Source: Apodospora peruviana
Taxonomy: Eukaryota > Ascomycota > Sordariomycetes > Sordariales > Lasiosphaeriaceae
Direction of reading: 5' to 3'
Length of the DNA: 64,000 bases
NCBI GenBank assembly: GCA_033439685.1
Contig: JAUEDM010000006.1
Coordinates: 1,860,001-1,924,000, forward strand
Shown: piece by piece, positions 22,160-34,900 of the stretch
Layout of the letters: the number at the start of each line of letters is the position of its first letter
How positions within the stretch are numbered: position 1 is the stretch's first letter
The notes under the pieces: model-generated
What the model saw: only the letters and a program-made list of their open reading frames with translations
What the model was told of the DNA's origin: nothing
The model's database searches: none
Program-made: the position numbers and the translations under genes

Positions 22160-22916
22160 ATGGAGACGATCAAGGCCATGTTCGTCAAGCCGGACCCGGC
22201 TGTCCAGGTAAGCAAGCACATCGCATCGCATCATCGACAACAGACTGATACTACCTATCTAGTTCCGGAAATGCAACACACTGATCCGTTCCAACATCCG
22301 CAAACTCGACCGCGACATCGCCAATGTCAAGCAGGTCGAAACCAGAACCAAGAACCTCATTCTGGCGGCCGACAAGCGCGCCCAGCGCAACCCCAACCAG
22401 CGCCGGCAGGCCGAGAACGAGATCCGCGGCTTCGCGCGTGAGCTGGTCAAGCAGCGGAAGCAAAGCAGCCGGCTTGTGACAGGAAAGGCCCAGCTCAAGA
22501 GCGTCGAGATGCAGGTCAACGAGGCGTTTGCGATGCGCAAGATCGAGGGTAGTATTAAGGCGAGCGTGGGGGTCATGAAGGACCTCAACAGCCTGGTGAA
22601 GCTGCCGCAGCTGGCGCATACGATGCAGGAGCTGAACGTCGAGCTGATGAAGGCGGGGATCATCGAGGAGATGGTGGGCGAGGTGCTGCCTGACGATGAG
22701 CTGCTGGAAGACGAGGACGAGCTGGCGGAGGGAGAGGTGGATAAGGTGCTTGGTGAGATACTCAAAGGCAAGATGGAGAAGACGGGCGAGCTACCTAGTG
22801 TGCCGCTGCCGCAGCAGAAGGTGCAGGAGCAGCAGGCGGCGGAGGAGGAGGATGAGGAGGATACTGAGGCGATGATGGATCAGATGCGGAATCGGTTGGA
22901 GGCGCTGAGGAGTTGA
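22160..22916 (+). CDS. vps24: ESCRT-III subunit Vps24/CHMP3
   Basis: Co-polymerises with Snf7 and Vps2 on endosomes to cut intralumenal vesicles. Exons 22160-22207 and 22263-22916; intron 22208-22262 with GTAAGC donor and CTATCTAG acceptor, phase 0; 233 residues. The N-terminus METIKAMFVKPDPAVQ leads into FRKCNTLIRSNIRKLDRDI, the basic first helix of the Snf7 fold. VKQVETRTKNLILAAD and MRKIEGSIKASVGVMKDLNSLVKLPQLAHTMQEL (read in pieces) are Vps24-type. The acidic C-terminal region (DDELLEDEDELAEGE) and the end helix MMDQMRNRLEALRS fit the autoinhibitory part and MIT-interacting motif. Confidence 0.94.
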
Positions 22917-25684
22917 GGTTTTGGTGGTCGGTTGAGCTTCTTGCATGGCTGCCTGGGTGAGATATAAGGGATGATGATTATACCGGTACTGAACCGAACC
23001 CGAGAACCGGGCTGGGCTGGACTGACTTGGGTTATTAAACGGATGGCGTTTTTAAGGGGCGGCGTTTCGAGGTCGTTCGTTGTTTTTTTGCTGGAATTTG
23101 CGTTGTTGTACAAATACCTATGCAAGGTTTACTTGTTTTTGGCTGTCGCCGGTCTTCTCGCGAGTAGACACGAACCAACCTGAAGAGGTGTTTGGTGGTT
23201 CTCATGTCACAGCTATTGGCTGGAACTGATGTGCTTGGTCCATTTGAGCTGCTCTCGATGAATACTTGTTTATTTAGCCAAGGAAGTATCTCTTTCTATG
23301 ACATTGTAGCTCTAATCTGTCTGCCAAACGATCCATGGCTGGGTATGAGATCTCTCTGAAAGTCGCGGTTGAGATGGGAGGCGAAGACATCGAGCTATCC
23401 GACACCTGCTCATGGTGATTTTCAGTCCTGGCAACCTGAATAAATACAACTGTTGAACAAAGTCACAGTCATGAATTATCCGAGTATAATTAAGAGAAAA
23501 ACAATTGTAAATAAATAAGCCAAATAAAATAAATGAATGATAACACCCCCGGGCTCAAGGAGGGCTGCCAGTGCTGGACAGCTGCCAAGCAGTTGTCACG
23601 TGGCGCTTTCCTGTGCGAGTGAGTGGTGTGGGGTATATAACCCCAAAGGTTTTTGCAAGCTAATATCTGTAGTGGCTCAGGTGGCAGGCGTTCGAAACGC
23701 TCAGCTTTTCTATCCCAACTCCATCAGAACCCCTCACGTTCGACCCCCAGCAGAGGCCCGTGGTGTTGTCTACTCGCATGGGTAACCTGCGATGCTAGAG
23801 CAGCCTTAAACCTTCAGGCGACAGTTCAGCCAAGCAATTGGGCAGACTTCCTGAACCATCGGCCGGCTTTCCTGGACTAGGTCACTGAGGGTATTGGAAT
23901 AGCAAAGGTTAAGCTGGAATGGCCGACCCCTACTTGTTTGCTTTCTTTTTAGCTTTTTCCCAGTTGACTCCTGGGAGGGATGAGCGGTCTGATTGATTTT
24001 ATTTAATCCCCATTGCGTTGTTTAAATCCTGATAATCTTACTTTTGTGCAACGGGTGGTGTTGGCGACCTGGTAGCCATTTCGAATTTGTTGGCGTGCTG
24101 TGATGATTGTTCGTCTGGTTGGTGATGGTTACCTATTTTTTGTGGTGTTTTGTCAAACTATACCCACTCTTACAATCACCAACTTCTCTTGAGCTGGATA
24201 GTTGATACATCCATTGAAATGATTGTGATCAACCGATGACACACGACCAGAGACTTGAAAAAAGATGTGCCAGATCATGATTTTGTTTCATTCTTGTACG
24301 TAAACCTACTGTTGCTATGCGATGGCTGGCCATCCACAAGACCGCCGAGTGAGGTACAATCCGTTTCCAAACAATATAGCTCTCTCTTCTCAATTAAAGG
24401 ACAGACAGAACGCATCAACAAAATCCATCACATTACTATGTAAGTCTCGAGTGTTCGGAAAACAGGAACAATTGCTTTTTTATCGCTGCCAAAAAGAAGT
24501 GAACAAGGAAAAGGACATCATCATAAAGTTTGTTGCCGTGAGGCAGCCGTATGTAAAAGCAATAAACCAACAAACACGACGAAAACCACCTGATCGATCT
24601 CTTTTATCGTCCGTCGTCTCAAGAGTATTTCTGTTTGTTGCTTGTATGTTTCCTCCTCCTCGTACCGCCCATGTATACCTTCATTGTGGTCCAATTTTGT
24701 TCCTCTGCTCTCGACTCGATTTCGGCTCGTTGGTTCGTCCGTACTGTGCGCACATATGCAATTGTTCACATTGGTCCATCTTTCCTGATATGGCCGGCAG
24801 TTCCATTACGGGTTACAACCATGCTTTTAAATCCTTCCCTGGCCCCCAACCGAACTCAAACCAACCACTTACAGCCGACCAACACACTCGGACGAAATCC
24901 TTCACACTGTCCTGCCTGTTTCTTCCTCTGGGGTTTCATGACATTCGTTATTGGTCGGAGATGGGGATCAAAATGCAAAAGAAAGAGCAGAACAGAAGGA
25001 TATCGCTTGTATGTATGTGAATGGAACGGATATAATAGGTTCGAAACAGAATGCCATCTGATCAAATGCTTGCTTTGCTCTTCCAAAGATATAAAAGTAA
25101 ACACAGAAAGAGAGAAATATGAGCAAAACAAAAAGCAAATGGCTATGCAGGGATAGTCGCGAATTGTATACAAGTTTTTGGTTCTCTAGTAGAAAAAATG
25201 TAGAAAAGACTCATCAAACAAACACACCTATTAAGTGCGTGTGTGTCTGTATCTGTGTTCTGGCTGCTGCTGTGACCGCCATCGCTGGCTGCTTGTTGCA
25301 CCGTCTGTTACTCGGTCGGGCCCTCTGTTTACCACTCCAACGCCTCTCCCTGTTGGGCACCCCCTCATGAAATCCGCCTCGAAGGATCGTGCAGCGTTGA
25401 CAACGAATTGAAATCCAGAGCCCGGCAGTCCGCTCCCTTCCTTCCGAGAACAATGGATAGTCGTCAAATACGCCCACACCCACCCATCCACTGGCAGGAA
25501 TCCTCTTGATTAAAACGCCCGTCGTCATGCAAAGAATCGAATTCCGGGAACTGCGTATATAAAAGTTCGCAGTAGTTGTAAATTATGGAAAAACCGCGGG
25601 TGGTGCAAAATGCTTCAAAAGACCACCCCCTAACCATGGCCTTGGTATATGTGCAATCGTATGAATTAAAACTCATTCTCAAAA
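22917..25684. other. Convergent intergenic region, VPS24 / WD40-solenoid gene
   Basis: About 2.8 kb between two stop codons, AT-rich around 23.4-23.5 kb and 24.0-25.2 kb. No frame with recognisable homology. It contains one pol III-promoter-like stretch near 23.63-23.75 kb. Confidence 0.6.
23631..23750 (+). other. Pol III promoter-like cluster (TATA, A-box-like, B-box-like), possible tRNA relic
   Basis: A symmetric TATA element (GGGGTATATAACCCC) is followed about 35 nt later by TGGCTCAGGTGG, 11 of 12 positions of the A-box consensus, and further on by CGTTCGACCCC, 10 of 11 positions of the B-box. I cannot fold it into a cloverleaf, and a T4 run lies between the boxes, so an active tRNA gene is unlikely. 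Confidence 0.2.
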
Positions 25685-28600
25685 TTAAATCATTTCGCTG
25701 CGATGCAGACCTGTCCGGTAATCGTTCGCCGCCTGAGCCTCCCGGAGCTGCTGTTCCGCGGCCTGCTGTTGCTGTTGTTGTTGCTGCTGATGGATCTGCT
25801 GCTGGTAAACAGGCGACCTCGTAAAGTTCATCGGCATCGGCACGCTCTCGTACGGCGCCGAGACCTCGGGCGACTTGGTCCGGCTGATGTTGTCTCTGGT
25901 GCGGTTCCGGCTGGCCGAGCGCATCCGGTCAGTGGCCCGTGAGATGCGGGCACCGATGCTGTTGTCAACGCTGCTGCGGCCGCGCTGGTGGCTGTTGCGC
26001 GACGACGTCGGGATCGGTGGCGAGATCATGGGGACGCTGTCTTGGGGGCCTTGCTGGTCATCGTCCATGACGATCTCGATCATGGCCGAGCTACCACCGT
26101 ACACGGCTGGCTTGGAGCCTCCGGCATGCGGAAGCGGGGCAGGTGGCGGTGGTGGTGGTGCCGCGAGGTGCTGCAGTTCCTTGAGCATTGGCGGCGCTGG
26201 GGGAGGGGGCGGAGGAGGAGGCATCGACGAGTCGTACGAGGGCCGCCGACCACCACCTGGGGTCATGCTGCCATCATGCGACGGCCGCCGACCACCGCCT
26301 GGTGTGGTCGGGTTCATGGCTGAATCATGTGATGGTCTTCGGCCACTTGACATGCTGCTAGGTTCGAATGTGGCGGCTTTGAGAATCTGGAGGCCCTTCA
26401 TGCTGCCAATTGCACCACCTTGGGGCGGTGCCAGGTCCTGGGGTGGCGCCGAGGCGGATCTCGTAATCGGCGGGCGAGAGGCGGCCGGAGGTGGTGGCGT
26501 GTACACGGTTGCGGGAAGCAGCAGCACACCTGGGCTCTTCTTGGCCGGCTCGACTTCATCGTGCGTGGTCCTCCTCGGTGATGACTTGGGCGATTCCCTC
26601 GGCGACTGTCTGCCTGGCGAGTACATTACCGGAGAAGCCTGGGCAAAAGTCTCGGGGATCGGTGGCACAGGCACGTTTTGGTACTGCTGATGCTGATGCT
26701 GACCCTGTTGTTGCTTGCCTTTGGGGTCCGACTCGATTACCAGGCGCATGGCCTTCGGTGTGGCGGGAAGTCCAATAGTCGGTCCATTGCGGTTCGCATA
26801 CATGCTTCTGCCGGCACTGGGGTCGGCGCTTGCACTGCGAGATGGGAGGTCCTTCTCCTTGTATGGGACAAAAACAGTGCTTGGCAGCGCCATGAGCGCT
26901 TCTGGTGAGCGTTGAGGGAAGTCAAAGTGCCCAGGGGACCGTGCTGGGGCCGGGGAAAGCTCGTCAGGATGGGGGATGGCGGGCGCCGCCGGTCGTCTAG
27001 CGAGAGACTTTCGGCGCTCCTCGAGCTCCCGCGCCGCGGCCTCCTTCTTCAGCTGTCTCTCGTCCTTGATGACCCTCAAATCACCAGCGCTGTCAGTGAC
27101 GAGCTGCATTGGTGCTGGAGTAGGCATTGGAGCCGGGATCTTTTTTCTCGAGCCTTCACCGGTCCGTCTGCTGTGGCTACGGCGGACGCTTTCTGCCCTC
27201 TCCGGCTTGTCCCGACCGGCCCATGCGCTTGATCGAACCGACTGGGGAGAAGTAGGGTCTGCTGCTCTGCCGCTCCTGCTTGTACTCCGACCCTTTCTCC
27301 GTCGGAATTGCTCCCTGGCCTCCAAAGCTAGCCTGTATTCTTCCTCGTCATCTGAGCCGGTAAAGTGCTGTTGTCCACCGGCTGACATGGGCAGAGGGGA
27401 AGACGGGGACCTATTCGATGAGCCTTCACGTCTCGACGAGCGTCCACGGAGCTCAAGAGCTGGTGGCACACGTCTGTCGGGACTTCGCGCCCGGCGGCCA
27501 TCTCTGCTCTCAGCACGACCACTCCGGCTAGCTCCCCGGCTCGATGCTCTCAATCTGGACGTGTCCCTTGCTCTCGATGACTCCCTAACTCGCGACGATT
27601 CCCTCGCTCGGGAAGTGTCTCTAAGCCTTGAGGTATCGCGGTGGGCGGAAACCTTTCTGACTGTGGGCGGCTGCTCCATCTCGTCCGGTGAAATATCGAT
27701 CAGCTGTCCTCTACTGTGTACCTCTTGAGCGAACTCTGCCTCATCCTTCGGGGTGGCCAGGTTGATGAGATCTTCCGGTGACATTGGAACCGGCGACTTT
27801 GGAGACCGCTTGCCGCCCTTGGGTGTATAAGCCCGAGAAGAGCCGCCGCGACCCCGGTCTTCCGAATCCTCACGGTCAGTCCTGCGCGACCGACTCGACT
27901 CACGCACACGAGAACGTCCATCTCGGCTCGATGCACGACCGTGTCCCGTGGTGGAGGCGGAATCGAGGCTGTGGATGTAGTCATCCAAGCTCTTGCCTTG
28001 GTTGTGCCCGCGATGATGCCTAACGCTAGAAGCAGCAGAGGTGACAGAGCTAGCTACAGATCCCGGGCCACGACGCCTGGAGGGCCAGTGGTACCGTGCT
28101 GCTGAAGACGCCGTCGATTGATCTGGAGAAATCAGGTCGTCTGGAAGTGAATCGTTGAACTGTGGCAATGACAAGTCGAGCCCCTCGGGGATGCGGGTGC
28201 GTGATCCATTCCTCTTCCGCGAGCTTTCCATCAAGGCGGCCACAGCTGCTGGTGATGGGGATGGAGGCGGCTGGGCCCTTCCACCCTTCATCCTCGGGCT
28301 GGCAGTCGACGCTCTTGGAAGATCAAGCGAGTTAATATGATTGTTAACTTCGATGGGTTTGATCATGGCGTATGGGTCCCCAGGAGGTCTGTTGACAGCA
28401 GTCCGCAGCTCGCGATGGTTCGCGTCAGGGGCCTCTCCAATCGAAGGGAGTCGCCCTCTATTAAAGGCATTAGGCGGGCGCGCCGAAGCGGGAGTGGCAA
28501 ACTGGCTGCGGTTGGAACGCAACACTGCAGTAGCTGGATCACCATGTCCACCGGGCGAAAGAGCCGAGTCCTGAATGGGAGTAGCTCCCGCAGCAATCGG

Positions 28601-31141
28601 TGTCTTGCCGTCATCGAAACCACCTTGGAAGAATTTGGCTTTGGCCTGCGATTCGCCGCCAAAGGAAGTGATGAGCTTCAGCGCCGAGGTCTTTGCAATA
28701 CTTCTTTGCGGTCCGTGATTTTGGCTCGGAGGAGACATGGGCGGGCTAAGAAGTTCCGGAACAGTCTGGGTAATACTGGGAAAGGAGAGCTGTTGAGCGG
28801 ATGGCGATGTCCAGGCCTCGGTGGATTCATGACCGGTACACGCGAAACATCGGATTGCCAGCTGTTGTTGGCCGTGCTGCACAGCCCATTCTCCCCATCT
28901 TCTGACTATTTGCTCCTGGCGTTCCCATGTCGCTGGGAAGAAGAGACATGTGAGGATCAAGGCCTCCATGTACTTCTTGTGCGAGACGTAGATCTCAATA
29001 GCGTCGTTGTGGTCGCCCAAACCGATCATGATGGTGGCAGCAGCATGGACATCGCCATTTTCCAGCAGCCGCTGCACATAGGCGCGGCCTAGTTTGTGCT
29101 GAGACGCTTGACCGCCAATTCCACTCAGCGCCAAAAGCATCCAGTCCGAAGAGGTCATGTTCTCTGAACCCATTGTCATAACGTCGGTGCTGATGTCACC
29201 CAACCACTTCGCGAGCAGAATCCGGCTTGTCGAACCCAGCGGGTGCCGAGCCATTTCGTCTCGGATGAGATCATCGATCTCCTTATTCCATCCAAAAATC
29301 GTGAGCAACATCTGCCTGCGAAGATCGTCGTTGGTCATGCGGGAGTTATCGGTAGCAAACGGTGTCCTGAAAGGCATATCGATAAGACGGCTCTTTGTGA
29401 ACTTGAAGAGATCCAGAACCTTTGATTCCTCCGGGCTGCGCGGGACCTCGTGGCGAAGCCTCGAAGGCCTATGCCTTGCGCGGTAATTCGAACTGGTCAT
29501 AGAAACGGAGCTGGTCGTTGAGAAAGATTCGCGCTCGCGCCTTTCCCGGTATGGGGCGACGGAAGATCGAAGAGAAGACCCGGCCGATATATATGTGTTT
29601 TCGGTCTGTCGGGATACTATGGATGGCGTATATCCGCGGGCTGGGGTCTGGGAGCTAGAAGATGAAATCGAAACACTCGACCGACTTCGACTCGAAACTG
29701 GGCTAGTTGTGCGGTACTTCTCAATATCTGAGTCCTCCCCTTGAACAAGTCGGGCCAGAGGCGACATGCCGAGGTCTTCAGGCTCCGACAGCTCCGCATG
29801 GATAGCTATGGAAACCGACGACTCAGATTCAGAGAGATTTGCATTTTGGCTCTTGTCCTCTGCTTCGAGGGAGATGGGCGGCGAAGGAGGAAGCAGATTT
29901 GCGGGATGCTGTACGTTAGCAACCATCATCGCAGGCGCGTTCAGATCAAATTGCTGAACGGTGTTGTTAGCACCTAGTGTGAAAAGACTGGCCCCCGGGC
30001 CATAAACTGCGAGACCCCTGATGTTGTCGAGGGTCGGGATAGTATCGTAGGTGACATGCTTCGTCCGCACATCCCAAGAGATAGTTTCACTGCGTTGAAT
30101 CTTAGCAACGCATCCGCGCGAATCAAGGCTTCAATCAGAACTTACGATTCAGAGTATTGGATGATCCGGCCGTTCTTGGACCAACCCATCCAATTCGGAC
30201 CCGACAAATAGTTTTCCGTTCTCTTTAAAATTCTCACTACCTTGGCTGGATCTTCGCTGTTATACGACTTGGACACGCTCCAGACACGAAGGTCTCCATC
30301 GTTTGTCTGCACCGCCAACATGTCGGACTTTTGCCGAGATGACGAGGCGTGCCATGCTAATGTTACTATCGGGGATGGTCCCCGAGACGTGCTCAAATTG
30401 TGGAGAATCGTAAATCTGGGTTGTAGTGTTGCAATCAACAGAGAACCATTTTGGTAACTAATAAACGTATTAGTCTCATGGATTCGAGTCGTTGAGAGAT
30501 TATGCTCACCCAATTGCAAAGGTTCTACAATCCGATGCCGGGGCAATGGCTGTAATGGATATTTGATCGATTGTCCTTGCAGAGATATGCTCAGACGTGC
30601 TCGGCTCGAACATGATCACATTGCCTTGAATATTACCTGCAAATCACTTTGTCAGCCGGAGAACAAAGGCAAGAGAAATCACAACACAACAAAACTAACC
30701 AAAGGCAACATTTCCATTGCGCATCCACGACGCGCAAGTGAGATTCTCGTAAGACGCAAAGCGAGCGACCTCGTCTCCTGTCAGGAGATCCCATACAATG
30801 GCGGTTTGTCCAGCATCGTAACTGACAACCAGCCTTCCCGCGCCCATCTCGCTCGCATTGTCGACAGCTAATAGCTGCACCTCCTCGGAATGGCGCGCAA
30901 ATCTCCTTTCTATCGTCAGGCTATCGTGATGCGCGCAGACGACCGAGTTCCCTTGGGCGTAGAGGAACATGGAAGCCGTGGCCGCGCACGGCTCGATATA
31001 CCGGGGAACAACATTCGAAGCGGGCGCCATGGCGAAGTCTTGCATGTGTGCTGTCCGACCCATGGAAGATGCCTCTAGGGCTGAGTTGCTCGATCCGGCA
31101 CGGCCCCTCGTAAGCTGGCCCGCAGCGGACATGACGGGCAC
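25685..31141 (-). CDS. Large WD40-repeat / alpha-solenoid protein with long disordered C-terminus, function unknown
   Basis: Four exons: 30700-31141, 30510-30636, 30146-30457 and 25685-30089, all phases consistent; 1761 residues. Translation may start at Met1 (31141) or Met4 (31132). Residues about 50-400 contain WD-type repeats (for example RLVVSYDAGQTAIVWDLLTGD, LAVQTNDGDLRVWSVSKSY, TLGANNTVQQFDLNAP). Residues about 510-730 form an alpha-solenoid (ESKVLDLFKFTKSRLID, DDLIRDEMARHP, LLENGDVHAAATIMIGLGDH, AIEIYVSHKKYMEALIL, WERQEQIVRRWGEWAV). The rest is low-complexity: R-D/E-S/T-S-R arrays near 1120, GGGRRPS(H/Y)D repeats near 1560-1590, Pro runs near 1590-1615 and a Gln run near 1725. The layout recalls coat or tether WD-solenoid proteins, but I do not recognise the family and assign no role. 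Confidence 0.85.
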
Positions 31142-31908
31142 GGCGGGCTAGATATGTGGTGTGTTTCTCCTATGATCGCAGATCTTTTCTTGCCAACAAT
31201 TGCGCTCGTTAGCACCCGGACGGCTGCATACACGCCCTGTATCCGTCGGACCAAGTTTGCCATGCCCAACCCAGGGCTGTCATTCACCATGGAATACCGA
31301 GCGGACGGCGCACAAGAAAAAGCAGAACATACCGAAGCGACAGGGGAATTTATACACCCTCGCGGGTCTTTACCAGCGAACCAGGACGAGCGGTGAGGCT
31401 ACACAGTCCGAACCCCAAGCATCACATGGAACAGTCGGCTGTGCGTTCCCGGCGAAATACGTTCCTCCACGTTCGATGCACCTGCTGGCTGCACTAGGCG
31501 GACCTGGAAGCTATCCCAGCATGCGCACGGGACGGAGTTGCCAGCGATTGATCGCGGTGCTGTCGTACTCTAGTCGATTTCGTATGCTCTATTACCACGT
31601 TCCCACGAGCAGGTCGTGTATCTCGTCTCGAAGGGGCCGCAGGTTGGGCAGTTGGTGAGGTGGAGAAGGAGAGCAGTGTTGAAGAAGGATGGGGGGAAAA
31701 GGACTTGGGGTCGCCCGGTAGGGTTGCACAGAAAGGTGCCTCCTGGGGACAGACGCCGCTGTAGACGCAGGAGGGGCCGAGCAGTGGTACCGTACAGGCG
31801 TGGGGATGGGGGCGGCAAGATGGGTTACCCGCCTCGCCTCATGGATGCCGTCGAAGTTGGTCCCAAGGGGCTGTTGATGGGCCCGGCGCTTGTCGTGCAG
31901 CAAGATGT

Positions 31909-31926
31909 TGTGTGTGTGTGTGTGTG
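31909..31926. repeat. (TG)n microsatellite
   Basis: About nine TG units in a row. Confidence 0.9.
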
Positions 31927-34900
31927 CAGAAAGTGCTCCGTTCTCCTGCTTTACACCTACAGTCTCTGAAATCTCAGGTTTGCAGGAAGCAGAGGAATGA
32001 GGAAGAAACGAAGGCTCTCGAGGGTGTGTGCCAGCAAATAAGTCGAGCCCACCCTCCAGAGCGCTTAAGTCGAACGGGGCCGAGCTGTCACTGGATGGGT
32101 CCCCAGAGAGCACACATATAAAATTAGAGCCCCTGCTCGATGGCTCTAACGCAGAAGATGCAAATCTGGAGCGGATGCGGTCCGGCTCATCTGGTCGTCC
32201 TGGCCAAGCACTGGGGGCAACTGGGGGGCACTGGGCTGGGCTGCGTGGAAAGATGCGCATTAACGAGCGCACTAGTAATGGGGGCAAGGGTTTGCAGGCC
32301 TGTCGAAGACGGGAAGCCATTACAAACCTGGCAATATGGGGCAAGCCCAGCCATGCCCTGGTCTGTAAGAGCAGAGAGTGACATTGATCTGGGCCAGTCA
32401 ATGGCGGCAGCTGCGGTAGCTGCGACTCGAGCAGTGCTCGTCCACGTCGGTGGTTGGCCTGCATTGCTGGCGTACATGGTACATTCAATATTTGCCATAA
32501 TTAGCCTTTGGTCTGCTGTTCATGTCGCCATTTGCGAGCTGGCGAGTCGTCGGCCGTGAAGGAGTATTTGACTGTCGACGAACCCGGACGGTGCCAGATG
32601 ACGAGCATATCAGGAAGCGGAGCGAAGCGTCCTCTCCTTGGGCAGGAGGATCATGCGGGCAAGTCATGGCCCCGAACTGACGATATCGCGGCCTTACAAG
32701 GCCGGATTGGACAGATAGTAACGAAGTATATTATCATAGGCCTATCTTCAGCCGGCCAGCTCAAGTAAAGAGTATAGCAACTCTGGGTTAGTGCAGTGCG
32801 GCCGCCTTATGTCTGTGACAACGTCTGCGCAAGGTTGCGGCACCAAGCTGGTATCAGGTTGAGCCGACGCAATGGAATAATACTCGTAGCATCGCCCGCT
32901 TGTCAGCCCTGCGTGTTGGAATTGCAAATGGTACCCGAATGGCCTTGTCTGGTAGTCTGTACTGATCAGTCGATTTACAGTTGATATGAGACGGGCAGCT
33001 GCACTCTGTAGGCGCTGGGCCATCCGGAGCTTGCGTCGTCGACCTCACCGAACCTCGCCACGCCGCCGGCCACTGATGCCAACCTCAAATTCATGCTCTG
33101 TCTTCAGCTTCACTGTAATTTGTCGTATATCCATAATACGCTTCAGCGGATGGGAGGCCCTCCGCGTGGCCACCGTGGCGATGGCAAGCATTTCTACATT
33201 CGTAGTGCTTTCTTGTTTCTTCCATGGGTCCATGATCTGTTCGCATGGAAGTCGGCGCAACATGGCCTCATCTGAACACATTGAGAACCAGTCGATCTTT
33301 TAGTGCAATGCTGCGGGAATCGAGCTGTCGATCTGCGTGAGATGGACGGGAAGGCAGGCGGCGGGCGGAGGGGAGATCATGGCTTTGACAAGACCTCAAC
33401 TCGGCAAGGGTCCTAAGCGCCCTCACTAACGACTGGCAGACATATCCCGGTCAAGGCGGGCCAATTGCAGGGCCCGTCACCTCTCTGACAGGGATCCTAG
33501 CTATCGCCCGTCCCGCCTTTGTTCGCTTTCAACCTCGAAACAATGGACCATTCAGAGAGGCGCGTCTCACAATGGACCAGAAACACACACAGAATAATGC
33601 CCTCAGAAGCGGAGTGGTGAAGAGACCATTGAAAGTTTACGGAGTATAGGGGACCCTTACCAGGTTTCTGGAATCTCGAAGCGATGCTTGACTTCGAGTC
33701 CGGTCCCGACGCCGCAGTGAGGAGATACAAAGTCAGGTACAGATGCCACCACCGTGCTCACCCCGTAGCCGTAGCAGCAGGTCGAAAGCGGGAGCGATAA
33801 ATCTGGAAGCCCGGAAAGGCAGGGCAGGGAAGGCGGAATGGAGCTGGAGGTTGAGAATTCCTAATTCCTCAATCTGAGGTGACTGCTCTGGACTCCTGGA
33901 GCTGCCTGCCACCACAGTGCCACTTGCCTCGTTGCGAATATAATATCACAGTGATACCCTGGGCAAGCCACTCCCGCAGTACGGGTTAGCATGGGGATGG
34001 AAGTCACGGCCACCGCAGCCACAGCTTGTTTTGGCGTCATAGGAAAGAACGGTCAGGACGGTGAGCGATTAGGTTCCTGCTAACCCGCAGAATGGGTCGA
34101 CCCGTTCCCGCTAAGATCGCTAGCCTGCAACTTCCACTTTGATTTTGGTCAAGATGATGCGGTGAAGCCCAGCTCCAAGTGGAAGTTCAGTAGGTATCCG
34201 AAATCCCGTGCTCCGCGATTCCTTGATATCCATCAAGGTGCCCGGGGCCGGGAGACCTTCGAGAGCGGTCCAACACCAGCTTCCGAATCATCATTCACAA
34301 AGGTGACCACGCACCCTGCAGTGCAGCTGGTGAGGTATGTGTGTTTGAAATCTGAAGTTGAGTAATATGTAATAAGCTGCCCTGGATCTCTTGAAGACTT
34401 CTCATCCCCGGCCACAGCTCGGTGCGCAACCTTAACCCCACCACCATCTTTCTTGTTGCACTTCACCACCTCACATGCAGCGCGCACTGGAGTAGGGGTT
34501 GCACTCTACCTGAAAATTCCATATTAACCCGCGTATCCTCACGCCACATATGAACCCCTTTCTAACATAAAGTAGTAGCCAGGCACGCCTTGCGCTGGTT
34601 GGCTCTTTGGTTCTGTAGCTCGGGTCCAAGAGCTGTGCGTGATGTGGTTCCATGTTTGACAGTTTGTGTCAATCCTGACAGAAACAATCCCAGGAACAGC
34701 CAACTGCTGACCCCCATCGGGTTCGAAGTCGCAGACCTCTCACGCTAGAGAGCAACGGTGCTGCAGTTGCAAGCTCCGATTCGTTGGAGCTTAACTATCA
34801 CGACTCCTGCCAAGCGGCCGTTGCACTTTGTCTTCTGCCCAACACGAAGCCGGTCACGCCGGTTTATACTCGTTATAATTCCACATGTTTGTCCCGTCTC

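Noticed and set aside
25875..27728. Two plus-strand frames of about 250-270 codons inside the WD40-solenoid gene
   Set aside because: Gly/Ser/Leu-rich antisense shadows of the low-complexity tail on the minus strand.
31592..32488. 298-codon minus-strand frame upstream of the WD40-solenoid gene
   Set aside because: Pro/Ser/Arg-rich, no recognisable motif, overlapped by frames on the other strand, and located where the gene's promoter and leader should be.
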